NCBI RefSeq assembly: GCF_011305535.1
Contig: NZ_CP049905.1
Span: 310,001 to 374,000, forward strand
Direction of reading: 5' to 3'
From: Diaphorobacter sp. HDW4B
Lineage (GTDB): Bacteria > Pseudomonadota > Gammaproteobacteria > Burkholderiales > Burkholderiaceae_C
Length of the DNA stretch: 64,000 nucleotides
Positions 37,211 through 47,250 of this stretch are shown here, piece by piece (positions within the stretch are counted from its first letter, which is position 1; each line of letters opens with the position of its first letter). Below the pieces are notes generated by a model. The model worked only from the letters and a program-made list of their open reading frames with translations, was not told the origin of the DNA and searched no databases. A program made the translations under genes and the position numbers.

Positions 37211-38169
37211 TGAACACCCGTACCTTTGCCAGCCACGCCGATGTGGAAGTCAAGCAAGTCACCTTCAGCCAGATCTCCGAGCACGCCTGGGCGTACACGG
37301 CCGAAGGGGACCCGAACACCGGCATCATCATTGGCGACGACGCTGTGCTGGTGGCTGATACGCAAGCCACCCCCGCGATGGCCGCCGACGTGATCCGCCG
37401 CATCCGCGAAGTCACCGACAAGCCCATCAAATATGTGGTGCTGACCCACTACCACGCCGTGCGCGTGCTGGGCGCAAGCGCCTACGGTGCCGAGCAGATT
37501 CTGGCCAGCCAGGACACGTATGACCTGATCGTCGAACGCGGCGAGCAGGACAAGGCCAGCGAGATCGGTCGCTTCCCGCGCCTGTTCAGCAACGTGGAAA
37601 CCGTGCCGCCCGGAATGACCTGGCCCACCATGACCTTCACCGGCAAGATGACCGTGTGGCTGGGAAAGCTCGAAGTGCAACTGCTGCAACTCGGCCGTGG
37701 TCACACCAAGGGCGACACCGTCGTGTGGCTGCCGCAGGAAAAAGCGCTGCTGTCGGGCGACCTGGTCGAGTTCGGCGCAACCCCTTATGCGGGTGACGCC
37801 TACTTCAAGGACTGGCCACAGACGCTCAGCAACCTCGAAGCGCTCAACCCCAAGGTGCTGGTGCCAGGCCGCGGCGCAGCGCTCACCACGCCGGAAGCCG
37901 TGAAGGCGGGCCTGACCGAAACACGCGAGTTCATCTCCGACGTGCTCGCCAATGTGCAAAAGGGTGTCGCCGCAGGTCAAGACCTGAACGCGGTCTACAA
38001 ATCCACTTACGCAGCCCTCAAGCCCAAGTACGGAAGCTGGGTGATCTTCGACCACTGCATGCCGTTCGACGTGACGCGCTGCTACGACGAAGTCACCAAG
38101 TACACCGACCCACGCATCTGGACAGCCGAGCGCGACGTGGACATGTGGAAATCGCTCGAAGGCCAGTAA
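37207..38169 (+). CDS. MBL-fold protein with altered metal-binding motif
   Basis: A 320-aa metallo-beta-lactamase-fold protein (ISEHAWAYTAEGDPNTGIIIGDDAVLVADTQATP at the N-terminus, RGHTKGDTVVWLPQEKALLSGDLVEFG in the middle). The HxHxDH motif reads T-H-Y-H-A-V-R (81, 83, then V85 and R86 in place of Asp and His), so two usual zinc ligands are missing. The later His (GRGHTKGD) and Asp (SGDLVE) are kept. Overlaps the Bug gene stop by ATGA. Role in aromatic catabolism unknown: a lactonase/thioesterase-like hydrolase with one metal, or a non-hydrolytic binder. Confidence 0.85.
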   Translation: MMNTRTFASHADVEVKQVTFSQISEHAWAYTAEGDPNTGIIIGDDAVLVADTQATPAMAADVIRRIREVTDKPIKYVVLTHYHAVRVLGASAYGAEQILASQDTYDLIVERGEQDKASEIGRFPRLFSNVETVPPGMTWPTMTFTGKMTVWLGKLEVQLLQLGRGHTKGDTVVWLPQEKALLSGDLVEFGATPYAGDAYFKDWPQTLSNLEALNPKVLVPGRGAALTTPEAVKAGLTETREFISDVLANVQKGVAAGQDLNAVYKSTYAALKPKYGSWVIFDHCMPFDVTRCYDEVTKYTDPRIWTAERDVDMWKSLEGQ

Positions 38170-38218
38170 GCCGGAACCAACAGCCAGAAAGAACCCACAG
38201 GGTCCAAGGAGACAAGCC

Positions 38219-39934
38219 ATGAAACTCAACGATCTGCTCATCCCCCGCGAAGGCGAGCTGGACATTCAGAAGCTCACGTTTGACTACGTGCGCCATGCCG
38301 ATCAAACGGCAGCAACGCCTGCGCGGCATCCGGTGATCGTGGTGGGTGCAGGCCCTGTGGGACTGGCGCTGGCCATCGATCTGGCACAGCAGAACATTCC
38401 GGTCGTGCTGCTCGACAACGACAACAAGCTCTCCACCGGCTCACGCGCCATCTGCTTTTCCAAGCGCTCGCTGGAAATCTTCGACCGCCTTGGCTGCGGC
38501 GACCGCATGGCGAGCAAGGGCGTTTCGTGGAAGCTCGGCCGCGTGTTCCTGCAAGATGAGCAGATCTACGAGTTCGACCTGCTGCCCGAAGAAGGCCACG
38601 AGCGCCCTGCGTTCGTGAACCTGCAGCAGTACTACGTGGAAGGCTTTCTGGCCGAACGCGCAGCGCAATTGCCGTTGATCGACATCCGCTGGAACAACAA
38701 GGTCGTGGGCATTGAGCAGCACGCCGACCACGCGGAACTCACCGTCGAAACGCCCGATGGCAACTACCAGTTGCGCGGTGACTGGGTCGCCGGTTGCGAC
38801 GGTTCGCGCTCCGCTCTGCGCCAATTGCTGGGGCAGGAAAGCAAGGGCCGCACCTTCAAGGACCGCTTCCTGATCGCCGATGTGAAGATGGATGTGGACT
38901 TCCCCGCCGAGCGCTGGTTCTGGTTTGACCCCAACTTCCACCGCAACCAGAGCGTGCTGCTGCACATGCAACCCGATGGTGTGTGGCGCATCGACTTCCA
39001 GCTCGGCTGGGACGCCGATCCCGAAGAAGAAAAGAAACCCGAAAACATCATCCCGCGCGTGCGCACCATGCTCGATGCGTCGCCCTTCAAGGACGCGACA
39101 TTCACACTCGAATGGGCCAGCGTCTACACCTTCTCGTGCCTGCGCATGGATTCGTTCAAGCATGGCCGCGTGTTGTTCGCCGGTGATTCGGCGCACGGCG
39201 TATCACCCTTCGGTGCACGCGGTGCCAACTCCGGTCTGCAAGACGCTGAAAACCTGTCATGGAAACTGGCTGCTGTGTTGAACGGCGAAGCGCCCGAAGC
39301 GCTGCTCGACAGCTATGCCCGTGAACGCGAAGTGGCTGCCGACGAAAACATCCTGAACTCGACCCGAGCCACCGATTTCATCACGCCGAAAAGCGAAGTC
39401 AGCCGCCTGTTCCGCGATGCTGTTCTGCACCTGGCACGCCAGCATCCGTTTGCCCGCAAGATGGTCAACAGCGGCCGCCTTTCGGTGCCTGCCACGCTGC
39501 GCAACTCGGACCTGAACACCGCCGATGCCGATGCTTTCAGCGGCCTGATGGTTCCTGGCGCAGTGGCTGCCGACGCCCCGTTCATCAAGGCGCAATCCAC
39601 CGATTGGCTGATGCGGCAACTGTGCGAAACGCGCTTCACCGCGTTGGTGTTCGGCGACGGCCCTGCCGCCAAGGCCAGCCGCCATGCGGTGGCCGATTCG
39701 GGTCTGAGCCTCAACGTGGTGTCCGTGCCGCTGGACGAAGCCCACGTACTGGCCGCCCGCCGCTACGACGCGCAAGATGGCACGACCTATCTGATCCGCC
39801 CCGATCAGCATGTGACCGCACGCTGGCGCAACCCAAGTGCCGACGCATTGCGCGCAGCTTACGAGCGTGCGCTGTGCAAATCCGGCGCAACCGCCACCAC
39901 CGGCAAAAACACCCAAGCCGCCGCACTGGCCTGA
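38219..39934 (+). CDS. FAD-dependent aromatic monooxygenase, MhaA-like (probable 3-hydroxyphenylacetate 6-hydroxylase large component)
   Basis: A 571-aa (about 63 kDa) class A flavoprotein monooxygenase of the MhpA/TfdB group. FAD motifs: VVGAGPVGLALAIDLAQ (42-58), GCDGSRSALRQLLG and VLFAGDSAHGVSPFGARGANSGLQDAENLSWKL. The C-terminal thioredoxin-like domain is present. The size, the small DUF2783 partner immediately downstream and the homogentisate genes after it match MhaA of Pseudomonas putida U, which hydroxylates 3-hydroxyphenylacetate to homogentisate. Function by context, not proven. GGAGACAAGCC precedes the ATG. Confidence 0.85.
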   Translation: MKLNDLLIPREGELDIQKLTFDYVRHADQTAATPARHPVIVVGAGPVGLALAIDLAQQNIPVVLLDNDNKLSTGSRAICFSKRSLEIFDRLGCGDRMASKGVSWKLGRVFLQDEQIYEFDLLPEEGHERPAFVNLQQYYVEGFLAERAAQLPLIDIRWNNKVVGIEQHADHAELTVETPDGNYQLRGDWVAGCDGSRSALRQLLGQESKGRTFKDRFLIADVKMDVDFPAERWFWFDPNFHRNQSVLLHMQPDGVWRIDFQLGWDADPEEEKKPENIIPRVRTMLDASPFKDATFTLEWASVYTFSCLRMDSFKHGRVLFAGDSAHGVSPFGARGANSGLQDAENLSWKLAAVLNGEAPEALLDSYAREREVAADENILNSTRATDFITPKSEVSRLFRDAVLHLARQHPFARKMVNSGRLSVPATLRNSDLNTADADAFSGLMVPGAVAADAPFIKAQSTDWLMRQLCETRFTALVFGDGPAAKASRHAVADSGLSLNVVSVPLDEAHVLAARRYDAQDGTTYLIRPDQHVTARWRNPSADALRAAYERALCKSGATATTGKNTQAAALA

Positions 39935-39959
39935 TCCGAACGCGCAAGGAGACATCGAC

Positions 39960-40196
39960 ATGCCTACACCAAACATCACCGCGACCGCGCAAACAACGCA
40001 AGCAACGCTGATCGTCGAGCCCAATCTGGACACTCCGGACGACTTCTACGAAGCGCTGATCGAGGCCCACCACGACATGAGCGCCGAGCAAAGCCAGGCT
40101 TTGAACGCCCGCCTCGTGCTGCTGCTGGCCAATCACATCGGCTCGCTTCCGGTGCTCAAGCAAGCGCTGATCGCGGCTCGCGACGCGGCGCACTGA
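39960..40196 (+). CDS. DUF2783 small protein, MhaB-like coupling component
   Basis: A 78-aa soluble acidic protein (DTPDDFYEALIEAHHDMSAEQSQALNARLVLLLANHIG) matching the DUF2783 pattern. It lies 25 bases after the FAD monooxygenase and 39 before hmgA, with AAGGAGACA before the ATG at 39960. In P. putida U a small protein, MhaB, is needed with MhaA for productive 3-hydroxyphenylacetate hydroxylation, and this gene occupies the same place. The frame extends upstream but overlaps the monooxygenase, so the ATG is the start. Confidence 0.82.
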   Translation: MPTPNITATAQTTQATLIVEPNLDTPDDFYEALIEAHHDMSAEQSQALNARLVLLLANHIGSLPVLKQALIAARDAAH

Positions 40197-40235
40197 ATCG
40201 ACTGCACAACCCGACAAGAACAAGGAGACAGATCG

Positions 40236-41549
40236 ATGTCCGCAGAACACCACACGCTGCAGTACCAAAGCGGCTTTGGCAACGAATACGCCACGGAAGC
40301 CGTGCCCCACGCACTGCCCCAGGGCCGCAACAGCCCGCAGCGTGCGCCGCTCGATCTGTATCCCGAACTGATCTCGGGCACCGCATTCACCGCGCCGCGC
40401 CATGAAAACCGCCGCACCTGGGTGTATCGCCGCCAGCCTTCGGTAGTGGCGGGCCGTTATCAGCCCTACACGCAATCCCTCTGGACCACCGGCGGTGATC
40501 GCGAAGCCGCGATGGCACCCGAGCCACTGCGCTGGAACCCGATCCCTTTCGAGCCCGGAGTCGAGCAGGACTTCGTGGACGGCATGCGCACGCTGGTCGC
40601 CAATGGCGATGCCGATGCGCAAACCGGCATGGGCACGCTCGTCTATCTGGCCACCCGGTCGATGGAGCAACGCGCGTTCGTGAATGCCGATGGCGAAATG
40701 CTCATCGTGCCCCAGCAAGGCCGTCTGCGCATCACCACCGAGATGGGTGTGCTCGATGTGAAGCCCGGAGAAATCGCGTTGCTGCCACGCGGCGTCGTGT
40801 TCAAGGTAGCGCTGCTCGATGGCCCGTCGCGCGGCTATGTCTGCGAGAACTACGGCGCGAACTTCCGCCTGCCGGAGCTTGGCCCCATCGGCTCCAACGG
40901 CCTTGCCAATGCGCGTGATTTTCAAGCGCCGGTCGCCGCGTTCGAGGAGTCCGGCAAGCCGTATGAGCTGATCAAGAAATTTGGTGGCCGCTTCTGGCAA
41001 GCGCCCACCAAAAGCTCGCCCTTCAACGTGGTCGCATGGCACGGCAATCTCGCGCCCGTGAAATACGACACGGTGAATTTCATGACCATCGGCTCCATCA
41101 GCTTTGACCACCCCGATCCGTCCATCTTCACCGTGCTCACCTCGCCCAGCGACACACCGGGCACGGCCAATTGCGACTTCGTGATCTTCCCGCCGCGCTG
41201 GCTGGTCATGGAAGACACCTTCCGCCCACCGTGGTACCACCGCAATCTGATGAGCGAATTCATGGGTCTGGTCTACGGCGAATACGACGCCAAACCGGGC
41301 GGCTTCAAACCCGGCGGCGCGAGCCTGCACAACTGCATGGTGCCGCACGGCCCGGACGAAGAAGCGTTCGAGAAAGCCAGCAACGCCCCACTCGCGCCAC
41401 AAAAGCTCGACAACACGCTGGCCTTCATGTTCGAGAGCCGCTACCGCTTCATCCCCACCGCATTCGCGATGACGCAAGCACCGCTCGACCAGGATTACGC
41501 AGACTGCTGGGCCGGTTTGAAAGACCAGTTCGCAGGCCACGACAACTAA
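40236..41549 (+). CDS. hmgA: Homogentisate 1,2-dioxygenase
   Basis: A 437-aa ring-cleaving dioxygenase that turns homogentisate into maleylacetoacetate. It starts with the family hallmark [26 protein letters not shown]. Iron ligands are visible in [15 protein letters not shown] (His and Glu six residues apart) and [14 protein letters not shown] (second His). Full length. Between the monooxygenase pair and fumarylacetoacetase, so the cluster's central step. Confidence 0.97.
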   Translation: MSAEHHTLQYQSGFGNEYATEAVPHALPQGRNSPQRAPLDLYPELISGTAFTAPRHENRRTWVYRRQPSVVAGRYQPYTQSLWTTGGDREAAMAPEPLRWNPIPFEPGVEQDFVDGMRTLVANGDADAQTGMGTLVYLATRSMEQRAFVNADGEMLIVPQQGRLRITTEMGVLDVKPGEIALLPRGVVFKVALLDGPSRGYVCENYGANFRLPELGPIGSNGLANARDFQAPVAAFEESGKPYELIKKFGGRFWQAPTKSSPFNVVAWHGNLAPVKYDTVNFMTIGSISFDHPDPSIFTVLTSPSDTPGTANCDFVIFPPRWLVMEDTFRPPWYHRNLMSEFMGLVYGEYDAKPGGFKPGGASLHNCMVPHGPDEEAFEKASNAPLAPQKLDNTLAFMFESRYRFIPTAFAMTQAPLDQDYADCWAGLKDQFAGHDN

Positions 41550-41594
41550 GCAACGCACCAAGCAACGCACGCACCACCGGAAAGAGACGAAGTC

Positions 41595-42863
<1,269 letters not shown>

Positions 42864-42873
42864 ACATCGACGG

Positions 42874-43197
42874 TCAGGAACTCTTGTCGAGCCGTCGCAA
42901 GAACACGGTGAGTTCCTTGACCACCTGAGCATCGCCACGCGCCTCGGCACAGGCCAGTCCGCTGCTCCACGCCGCGCGCGCAGCGGCGCTGTCCCCCAGC
43001 TCCAACGCGGCCTTGCCGAGCGCCTTCCACGCCACCGAATAGTTGGCATCCAGCGCCACCGCGCGCTGCAGATGCTCGCGCGCGATGCCGTACTGCCCGG
43101 CATCCAGATAACCCTTGCCGAGTGTGTAGCGCAACAGCGCCGTTTCCTTGCCCGCAGCCAACATGGCCTCCAGGCGCTGGGTCATATCTGAAGACAT
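42874..43197 (-). CDS. Small TPR protein
   Basis: A 107-aa cytoplasmic protein made of about three helical repeats (ALLRYTLGKGYLDAGQYGIAREHLQRAVALDANYSVAWKALGKAALELGDSAAARAAWSSGL). The central pair matches the 34-residue TPR consensus (W/L/G/Y/A/F/A/P spacing). TPR proteins mediate protein contacts. The partner is unknown. Convergent with fahA and divergent from the DUF2167 gene. Confidence 0.85.
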   Translation of the reverse strand: MSSDMTQRLEAMLAAGKETALLRYTLGKGYLDAGQYGIAREHLQRAVALDANYSVAWKALGKAALELGDSAAARAAWSSGLACAEARGDAQVVKELTVFLRRLDKSS

Positions 43198-43315
43198 TGC
43201 AATTCACCCCCCGATTTGAAGTGAAGTATGCCGACTGGCATGAAAGACTTCGCTTTTGCATGTGTATTGAAGGCGCGTGACAAACGGCCCCAAAGACAAA
43301 AACCAACACCTGTCG

Positions 43316-43344
43316 TTGACACCCCCTGTAATCAACCTGTTAAT
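43316..43344 (+). promoter_or_regulatory. Candidate sigma-70 promoter of the DUF2167 gene
   Basis: TTGACA (43316-43321) and GTTAAT (43339-43344) are separated by 17 bases, 57 bases before the GTG start. The -35 box is a perfect match, the -10 box 4/6. Confidence 0.5.
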
Positions 43345-43400
43345 CTCCAACCTGGAGAATCGCTCGCAAAACCATTAACAACTGCTCGAGAGGATTAACT

Positions 43401-44267
43401 GTGTTGAAAAAACTGGCTGTCGTCTTTTTTGTACTGACAAGCGCAATCGCCGTTCATGCGCAAGACAAGGATCAGCAACCTGATCCGATTTCCCAGAAAA
43501 TAGCCGCCTTGCGCTGGGAACAGGGAGGCAGTGGAGCAAAAGGCTCCATCGGCAGCATTGCCTCCGTTGGCATCCCCGGCGATCACGGATTTCTGGGAGA
43601 TTCCGATACCTCCAAGTTTCTGCAATTAGCAGGCAACCCCCCACGCAAGGACCATTATCTGATCGCGCCCAAAGCGCTATCGTGGTTCGCGATTTTCAAT
43701 TTCGACGAAACCGGTTATGTGAAGGACGACGAGAAAATCAACGCATCGGAATTGCTCTCGACGATCAAAAGTTCCGACGAGGCCGGCAACAAGGAACGCA
43801 AGCGACTGGGCTTGCCCACCATCTACACCGAAGGTTGGGCAGTGGAGCCGCATTACGAGCCCAGCACCAAGCGACTGGAATGGGGCCTGCGCCTTCGCGA
43901 CGAGCAAGGACAGTACGTGGTGAACTACACCACACGTCTGCTGGGCCGCACGGGCGTGATGGAGGCCACACTGGTGACCGCCCCCGAAACGCTCACCAAG
44001 GACGTGGCCGAATTCCGCAAGGTGCTCACCGGATTTGATTACAACGGCGGATACCGCTATTCCGAATTCAAGCAAGGCGACAAGGTGGCGGCGTATGGTC
44101 TGGCGGCATTGGTGCTCGGTGGTGCGGCTGCCGTGGCGACCAAGAAGGGTTTCTGGGCCGTGCTCGGCGGGTTCTTCGCCGCAGGCTGGAAATTCATCAT
44201 CGCAGCCTTTGTTGCGTTGGGTGCGGGTATCGGCAAAATTTTCAAACGCGGCAAAGCCACGGAATAA
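43401..44267 (+). CDS. DUF2167 domain-containing membrane protein
   Basis: A 288-aa protein: signal peptide (LAVVFFVLTSAIAVHAQ), a long extracytoplasmic domain with the DUF2167 marks DHYLIAPKALSWFAIFNFDETGYVKDDEKINASELL and LGLPTIYTEGWAVEPHYEPSTKRLEWGLRL, then two hydrophobic C-terminal segments (VAAYGLAALVLGGAAAVA and FWAVLGGFFAAGWKFIIAAFVALGAGI) and a basic cytoplasmic tail. DUF2167 proteins are uncharacterised. Start: GTG at 43401 (GAGAGGA upstream); TTG at 43404 also possible. Forms a pair with the next membrane gene. Confidence 0.85.
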   Translation: MLKKLAVVFFVLTSAIAVHAQDKDQQPDPISQKIAALRWEQGGSGAKGSIGSIASVGIPGDHGFLGDSDTSKFLQLAGNPPRKDHYLIAPKALSWFAIFNFDETGYVKDDEKINASELLSTIKSSDEAGNKERKRLGLPTIYTEGWAVEPHYEPSTKRLEWGLRLRDEQGQYVVNYTTRLLGRTGVMEATLVTAPETLTKDVAEFRKVLTGFDYNGGYRYSEFKQGDKVAAYGLAALVLGGAAAVATKKGFWAVLGGFFAAGWKFIIAAFVALGAGIGKIFKRGKATE

Positions 44268-44303
44268 TCAATTCGCTGTGAATCACTGAGCTACACTCGC
44301 GGC

Positions 44304-45053
44304 GTGTATACCGCCTTCACTTCAGAGGTGCAGATCGTTCTCGCGATTTGCGCCTTTTATCTTTATGACGCCTGCATCGTGGCCCGAATCAACGAAGGCC
44401 TGTTGATTCGCGGCTGGCGTCAATGGCATTGCCGCCTTGGAGCAAGCGGATTCGAGGCGCGCCGGGCATTTCTGCTGTGGCCTTCTCTATTCCAACCCCA
44501 TCGACCGGTCTATCGACTGAGCTGGCAAAGTACGGATTTCGGTTTGAATCGGCACTCGAAATCAGTGGACTCCATGCGCGCCAATGCGGACACTTATCGC
44601 GCCTTTTGCATTCCGATCTATCTGCTGGCCATTGCGCTGTTTGTGCTGCTGCCGACAAGCCTGCTCGGCAAGATGAGCGATGTTGCACGGCTCACTGCCG
44701 CCCTTCTGGTCTACCTGTTCACCATCGTCCTGAGTGTCCTGACGTGGCGATACGGAAAGCGCCATGGCGAAGCACTGCGCAAACCCGCCAAGTCGCTCGC
44801 CATCCAGATTCTGCTGTGCCCGCCCTTTGCGCTCAACGTGGTTCGCAAACTGTCGTTGATGCAGACCTTCTCGTGCTCCTTGCCCGAGGCCGCCATGCGC
44901 CTTCTGCCGACGCCAGACTGGCAAGCCACCGCTGCGGCGCTGCACGCGCAGATCCATGACGAGATTGCGGCGCACGGGCAAGGCGAGGCACTTGCCTCGT
45001 TGCACACTGCGCGCACCTGGTTGGCGACGCATTTGCCACCATCAGAGGACTGA
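44304..45053 (+). CDS. Unknown membrane protein linked to DUF2167
   Basis: A 249-aa protein with about three transmembrane segments (near residues 8-26, 100-121 and 129-147) and a soluble C-terminal half (QIHDEIAAHGQGEALASLHTARTWLATHL). I do not recognise the family. GTG start at 44304, 36 bases after the DUF2167 gene, no terminator between, so probably one operon. The arrangement suggests an envelope complex, function unknown. Confidence 0.7.
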   Translation: MYTAFTSEVQIVLAICAFYLYDACIVARINEGLLIRGWRQWHCRLGASGFEARRAFLLWPSLFQPHRPVYRLSWQSTDFGLNRHSKSVDSMRANADTYRAFCIPIYLLAIALFVLLPTSLLGKMSDVARLTAALLVYLFTIVLSVLTWRYGKRHGEALRKPAKSLAIQILLCPPFALNVVRKLSLMQTFSCSLPEAAMRLLPTPDWQATAAALHAQIHDEIAAHGQGEALASLHTARTWLATHLPPSED

Positions 45054-45076
45054 CAAGTCGCGCGCCTGGCGACGCC

Positions 45077-46612
45077 TCATCCGCGCGCGGGCAAACCCAG
45101 TTGCTCATGCATCAAACGCCCGAGCACGCGATAAGCCTCTTCGATCTGCGCCGTAAACGGCATGCCGCACGAGAGCCGCAGAAAGTTGCCGTAATTGCCG
45201 GTATTGGAAAACATGTCACCCGGTGCCGTCCGAATGCCCAACGCCAGTGCATGGTCGTAGAGCTTGGCGCTGCTGATGCCTTCGGGCAACTCGACCCAGA
45301 TGCTCAGTCCACCACGCGGCAGACTGAGTCGCGAGCCGATCAGGAAAAAGCGAGCCACCGCACGCGCGGCCTGTTCGCGCTGTTCGCGCAAGGCCTTGCG
45401 GATGCGGGCCAGATGGCGCATGTAGTAAGGCGTTCCCACCGTACGTGCGCCCAGCAGTTGCGGCCACAGCGGCATGTTGCGCGAGCGCGAGAATTTGATC
45501 ATCTGCACCTTGTCGTGCCAGCGACCGGCATTCATCCAGCCCAGACGCAGACCCGGCGCAAAGCTCTTGGAAAGCGATGCGCAGTAGATCACCGTGCCGT
45601 CGGTGTCCCACGCCTTGCAGGGTCGGTGCACGCCGGGATCTTCCACGAACTCGCGATAGATGTCGTCCTCGATCAGCGCCACGCCACGCTCGGCGCACAT
45701 GGCGACGATGCGCTGCTTGTGGCTGTCGGGCATGGTCGCGCCCTGCGGCATCTGCAGATGCGGCACGACAATCACGGCCTTGAGTTTCGGATAGGTGCGC
45801 AGCGCCAACTCCAGCGCCTCCAGCGACATGCCGGTGTGCGGGCTCGACGGGATCTCGAGCGCACGCAGGCCGCGCGCCTCCACTGCTTGCACGATGCCGT
45901 AGAACGTGGGCGATTCGATGGCCACCATGTCGCCCGCTTGTGTGAGCGCATCGAGCGACAGGTTCACCGCTTCCGAGTTGCCTAAGGTAGCTGCTATCTG
46001 CATGGGCGGAATCGTGATTCCGAAGGTCAGCGCATAACGCGCCATCGCCGCTTGGAAATCCGGATCCGTGTAAGGCGCGGAAGGCCCATGCACCAACAGG
46101 TCCGGCTGCTCGCGCAACAGTGCAATCGCCTGCCGGTTGAGAAACGAGGAATCGAACAGTTCCGGCGCAGGCATGGCACTGCCCAAGTCAACCCTGAAAG
46201 TGCCGATCAGTCGCGCCTTGTTCAGATAGTCGGAGATGCGATCGCCAATGCTCTCGAAGGTGTTCGCGCACGCATCGAACGGCACCAGCGCCTGCGGCTC
46301 GCGCGCAATGGGCATGTCCAGCGTCTGCCCGCGCACGAAGTAACCAACGCGGGCACGCGCTTCGATGAGGCCGCGGGATTCCAGCTCACGCAGAATCTGC
46401 AGCGCCGTGGTGTGGCTCACATCGTGGCGCTGCCGGATGTCGCGCACCGAAGGCATGCGCTCCTGCACCTTGAGCACGCCCGCATGAATGGCCTGCGCGT
46501 AGTGGTCGGCCCAGCGCTGGTACAGGTGCACGCCACCGTGCTCATGTGCCGGAATGTCGTGCAGCACCTGCTCCATGACACCCGGCGCATCCGCCAACAA
46601 ACTGCTGTCCAT
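45077..46612 (-). CDS. MocR-type transcriptional regulator (GntR HTH + aminotransferase domain)
   Basis: A 511-aa fusion. N-terminal winged helix: HLYQRWADHYAQAIHAGVLKVQERMPSVRDIRQRHDVSHTTALQILRELESRGLIEARARVGYFV. The rest is a fold-type I aminotransferase domain with the PLP lysine in YCASLSKSFAPGLRLGW and the RLSCGMPF C-terminal motif. MocR proteins use PLP or an amino-compound adduct as ligand. Start: ATG at 46612 (MDSSLLADAPGVMEQVLHD). It is divergent from the 118-aa gene, its likeliest target besides itself. Confidence 0.9.
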   Translation of the reverse strand: MDSSLLADAPGVMEQVLHDIPAHEHGGVHLYQRWADHYAQAIHAGVLKVQERMPSVRDIRQRHDVSHTTALQILRELESRGLIEARARVGYFVRGQTLDMPIAREPQALVPFDACANTFESIGDRISDYLNKARLIGTFRVDLGSAMPAPELFDSSFLNRQAIALLREQPDLLVHGPSAPYTDPDFQAAMARYALTFGITIPPMQIAATLGNSEAVNLSLDALTQAGDMVAIESPTFYGIVQAVEARGLRALEIPSSPHTGMSLEALELALRTYPKLKAVIVVPHLQMPQGATMPDSHKQRIVAMCAERGVALIEDDIYREFVEDPGVHRPCKAWDTDGTVIYCASLSKSFAPGLRLGWMNAGRWHDKVQMIKFSRSRNMPLWPQLLGARTVGTPYYMRHLARIRKALREQREQAARAVARFFLIGSRLSLPRGGLSIWVELPEGISSAKLYDHALALGIRTAPGDMFSNTGNYGNFLRLSCGMPFTAQIEEAYRVLGRLMHEQLGLPARG

Positions 46613-46678
46613 GAAAACGCCCGTCCTTTCGCGTGCTGCCCGATTTGAAAACCCGGCCATATTGCCAGTCAGGGGCTC

Positions 46679-46691
46679 TATCTAACAGATA
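46679..46691. promoter_or_regulatory. Palindrome upstream of the MocR gene
   Basis: TATCT-AAC-AGATA, a perfect 5+5 dyad 67 bases before the MocR start in the divergent intergenic region. Possible operator; no second copy seen. Confidence 0.3.
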
Positions 46692-46848
46692 CAGCTTGCA
46701 CGCAAAACAACCATAACAGAAGCCCACAAACCATGCTGTGATGCTGTCCTCTCGCCTGGCTTGTGCCTGTGCTGCACGCCCTCTGAAACCTATGCTGGAG
46801 GCCATTGAACAAGCTCTTTGACCACCATTTTTCAGCGAGAAAAACACC

Positions 46849-47205
46849 ATGGAAAGCACAAGCCTTACCTTCACTTTGCAACCCGGCCAGCCGCAATGGC
46901 TGTGTGCCTCGGAGGTGCAATTCCTGCACTGCACGCAAGGCGCTCTGGAACTGGAATGGGAACAAGCGGGCATCCGCTACCAGCATGTGCTGCACGGCGG
47001 CGGCATGCCCTGGCAGCCGCTGAGCGTGCCAACCGGCACATGGGTTCGGCTCAGCGTCATCGGCGGCAAGAGCACTACCTTGATTCAGGAACGCGCCGCG
47101 CAGTCCGACAACCAGGTTGGCGTTGCCATGCCATTTCTGCGCGCTTTGATGGCGACGCTGAAGATGCCGGCCACATTTACAAAGCGAAACTCGCACATGG
47201 GTTGA
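46849..47205 (+). CDS. Unknown protein, cupin/DUF2917-like character
   Basis: A 118-aa protein with alternating short beta strands and Gly/Trp turns (LTFTLQPGQPQWLCASEVQFLHCTQGALELEWE, then GGGMPWQPLSVPTGTWVRLSVIGG). This is reminiscent of single-domain cupin-like or DUF2917 proteins, but I see no metal-binding His/Glu set and will not assign it. No signal peptide. It is divergent from the MocR regulator. Confidence 0.6.
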   Translation: MESTSLTFTLQPGQPQWLCASEVQFLHCTQGALELEWEQAGIRYQHVLHGGGMPWQPLSVPTGTWVRLSVIGGKSTTLIQERAAQSDNQVGVAMPFLRALMATLKMPATFTKRNSHMG

Positions 47206-47250
47206 ACCCGCACACGAGCAGACTCATCTGCAGGGGCGTACAACGACGTC

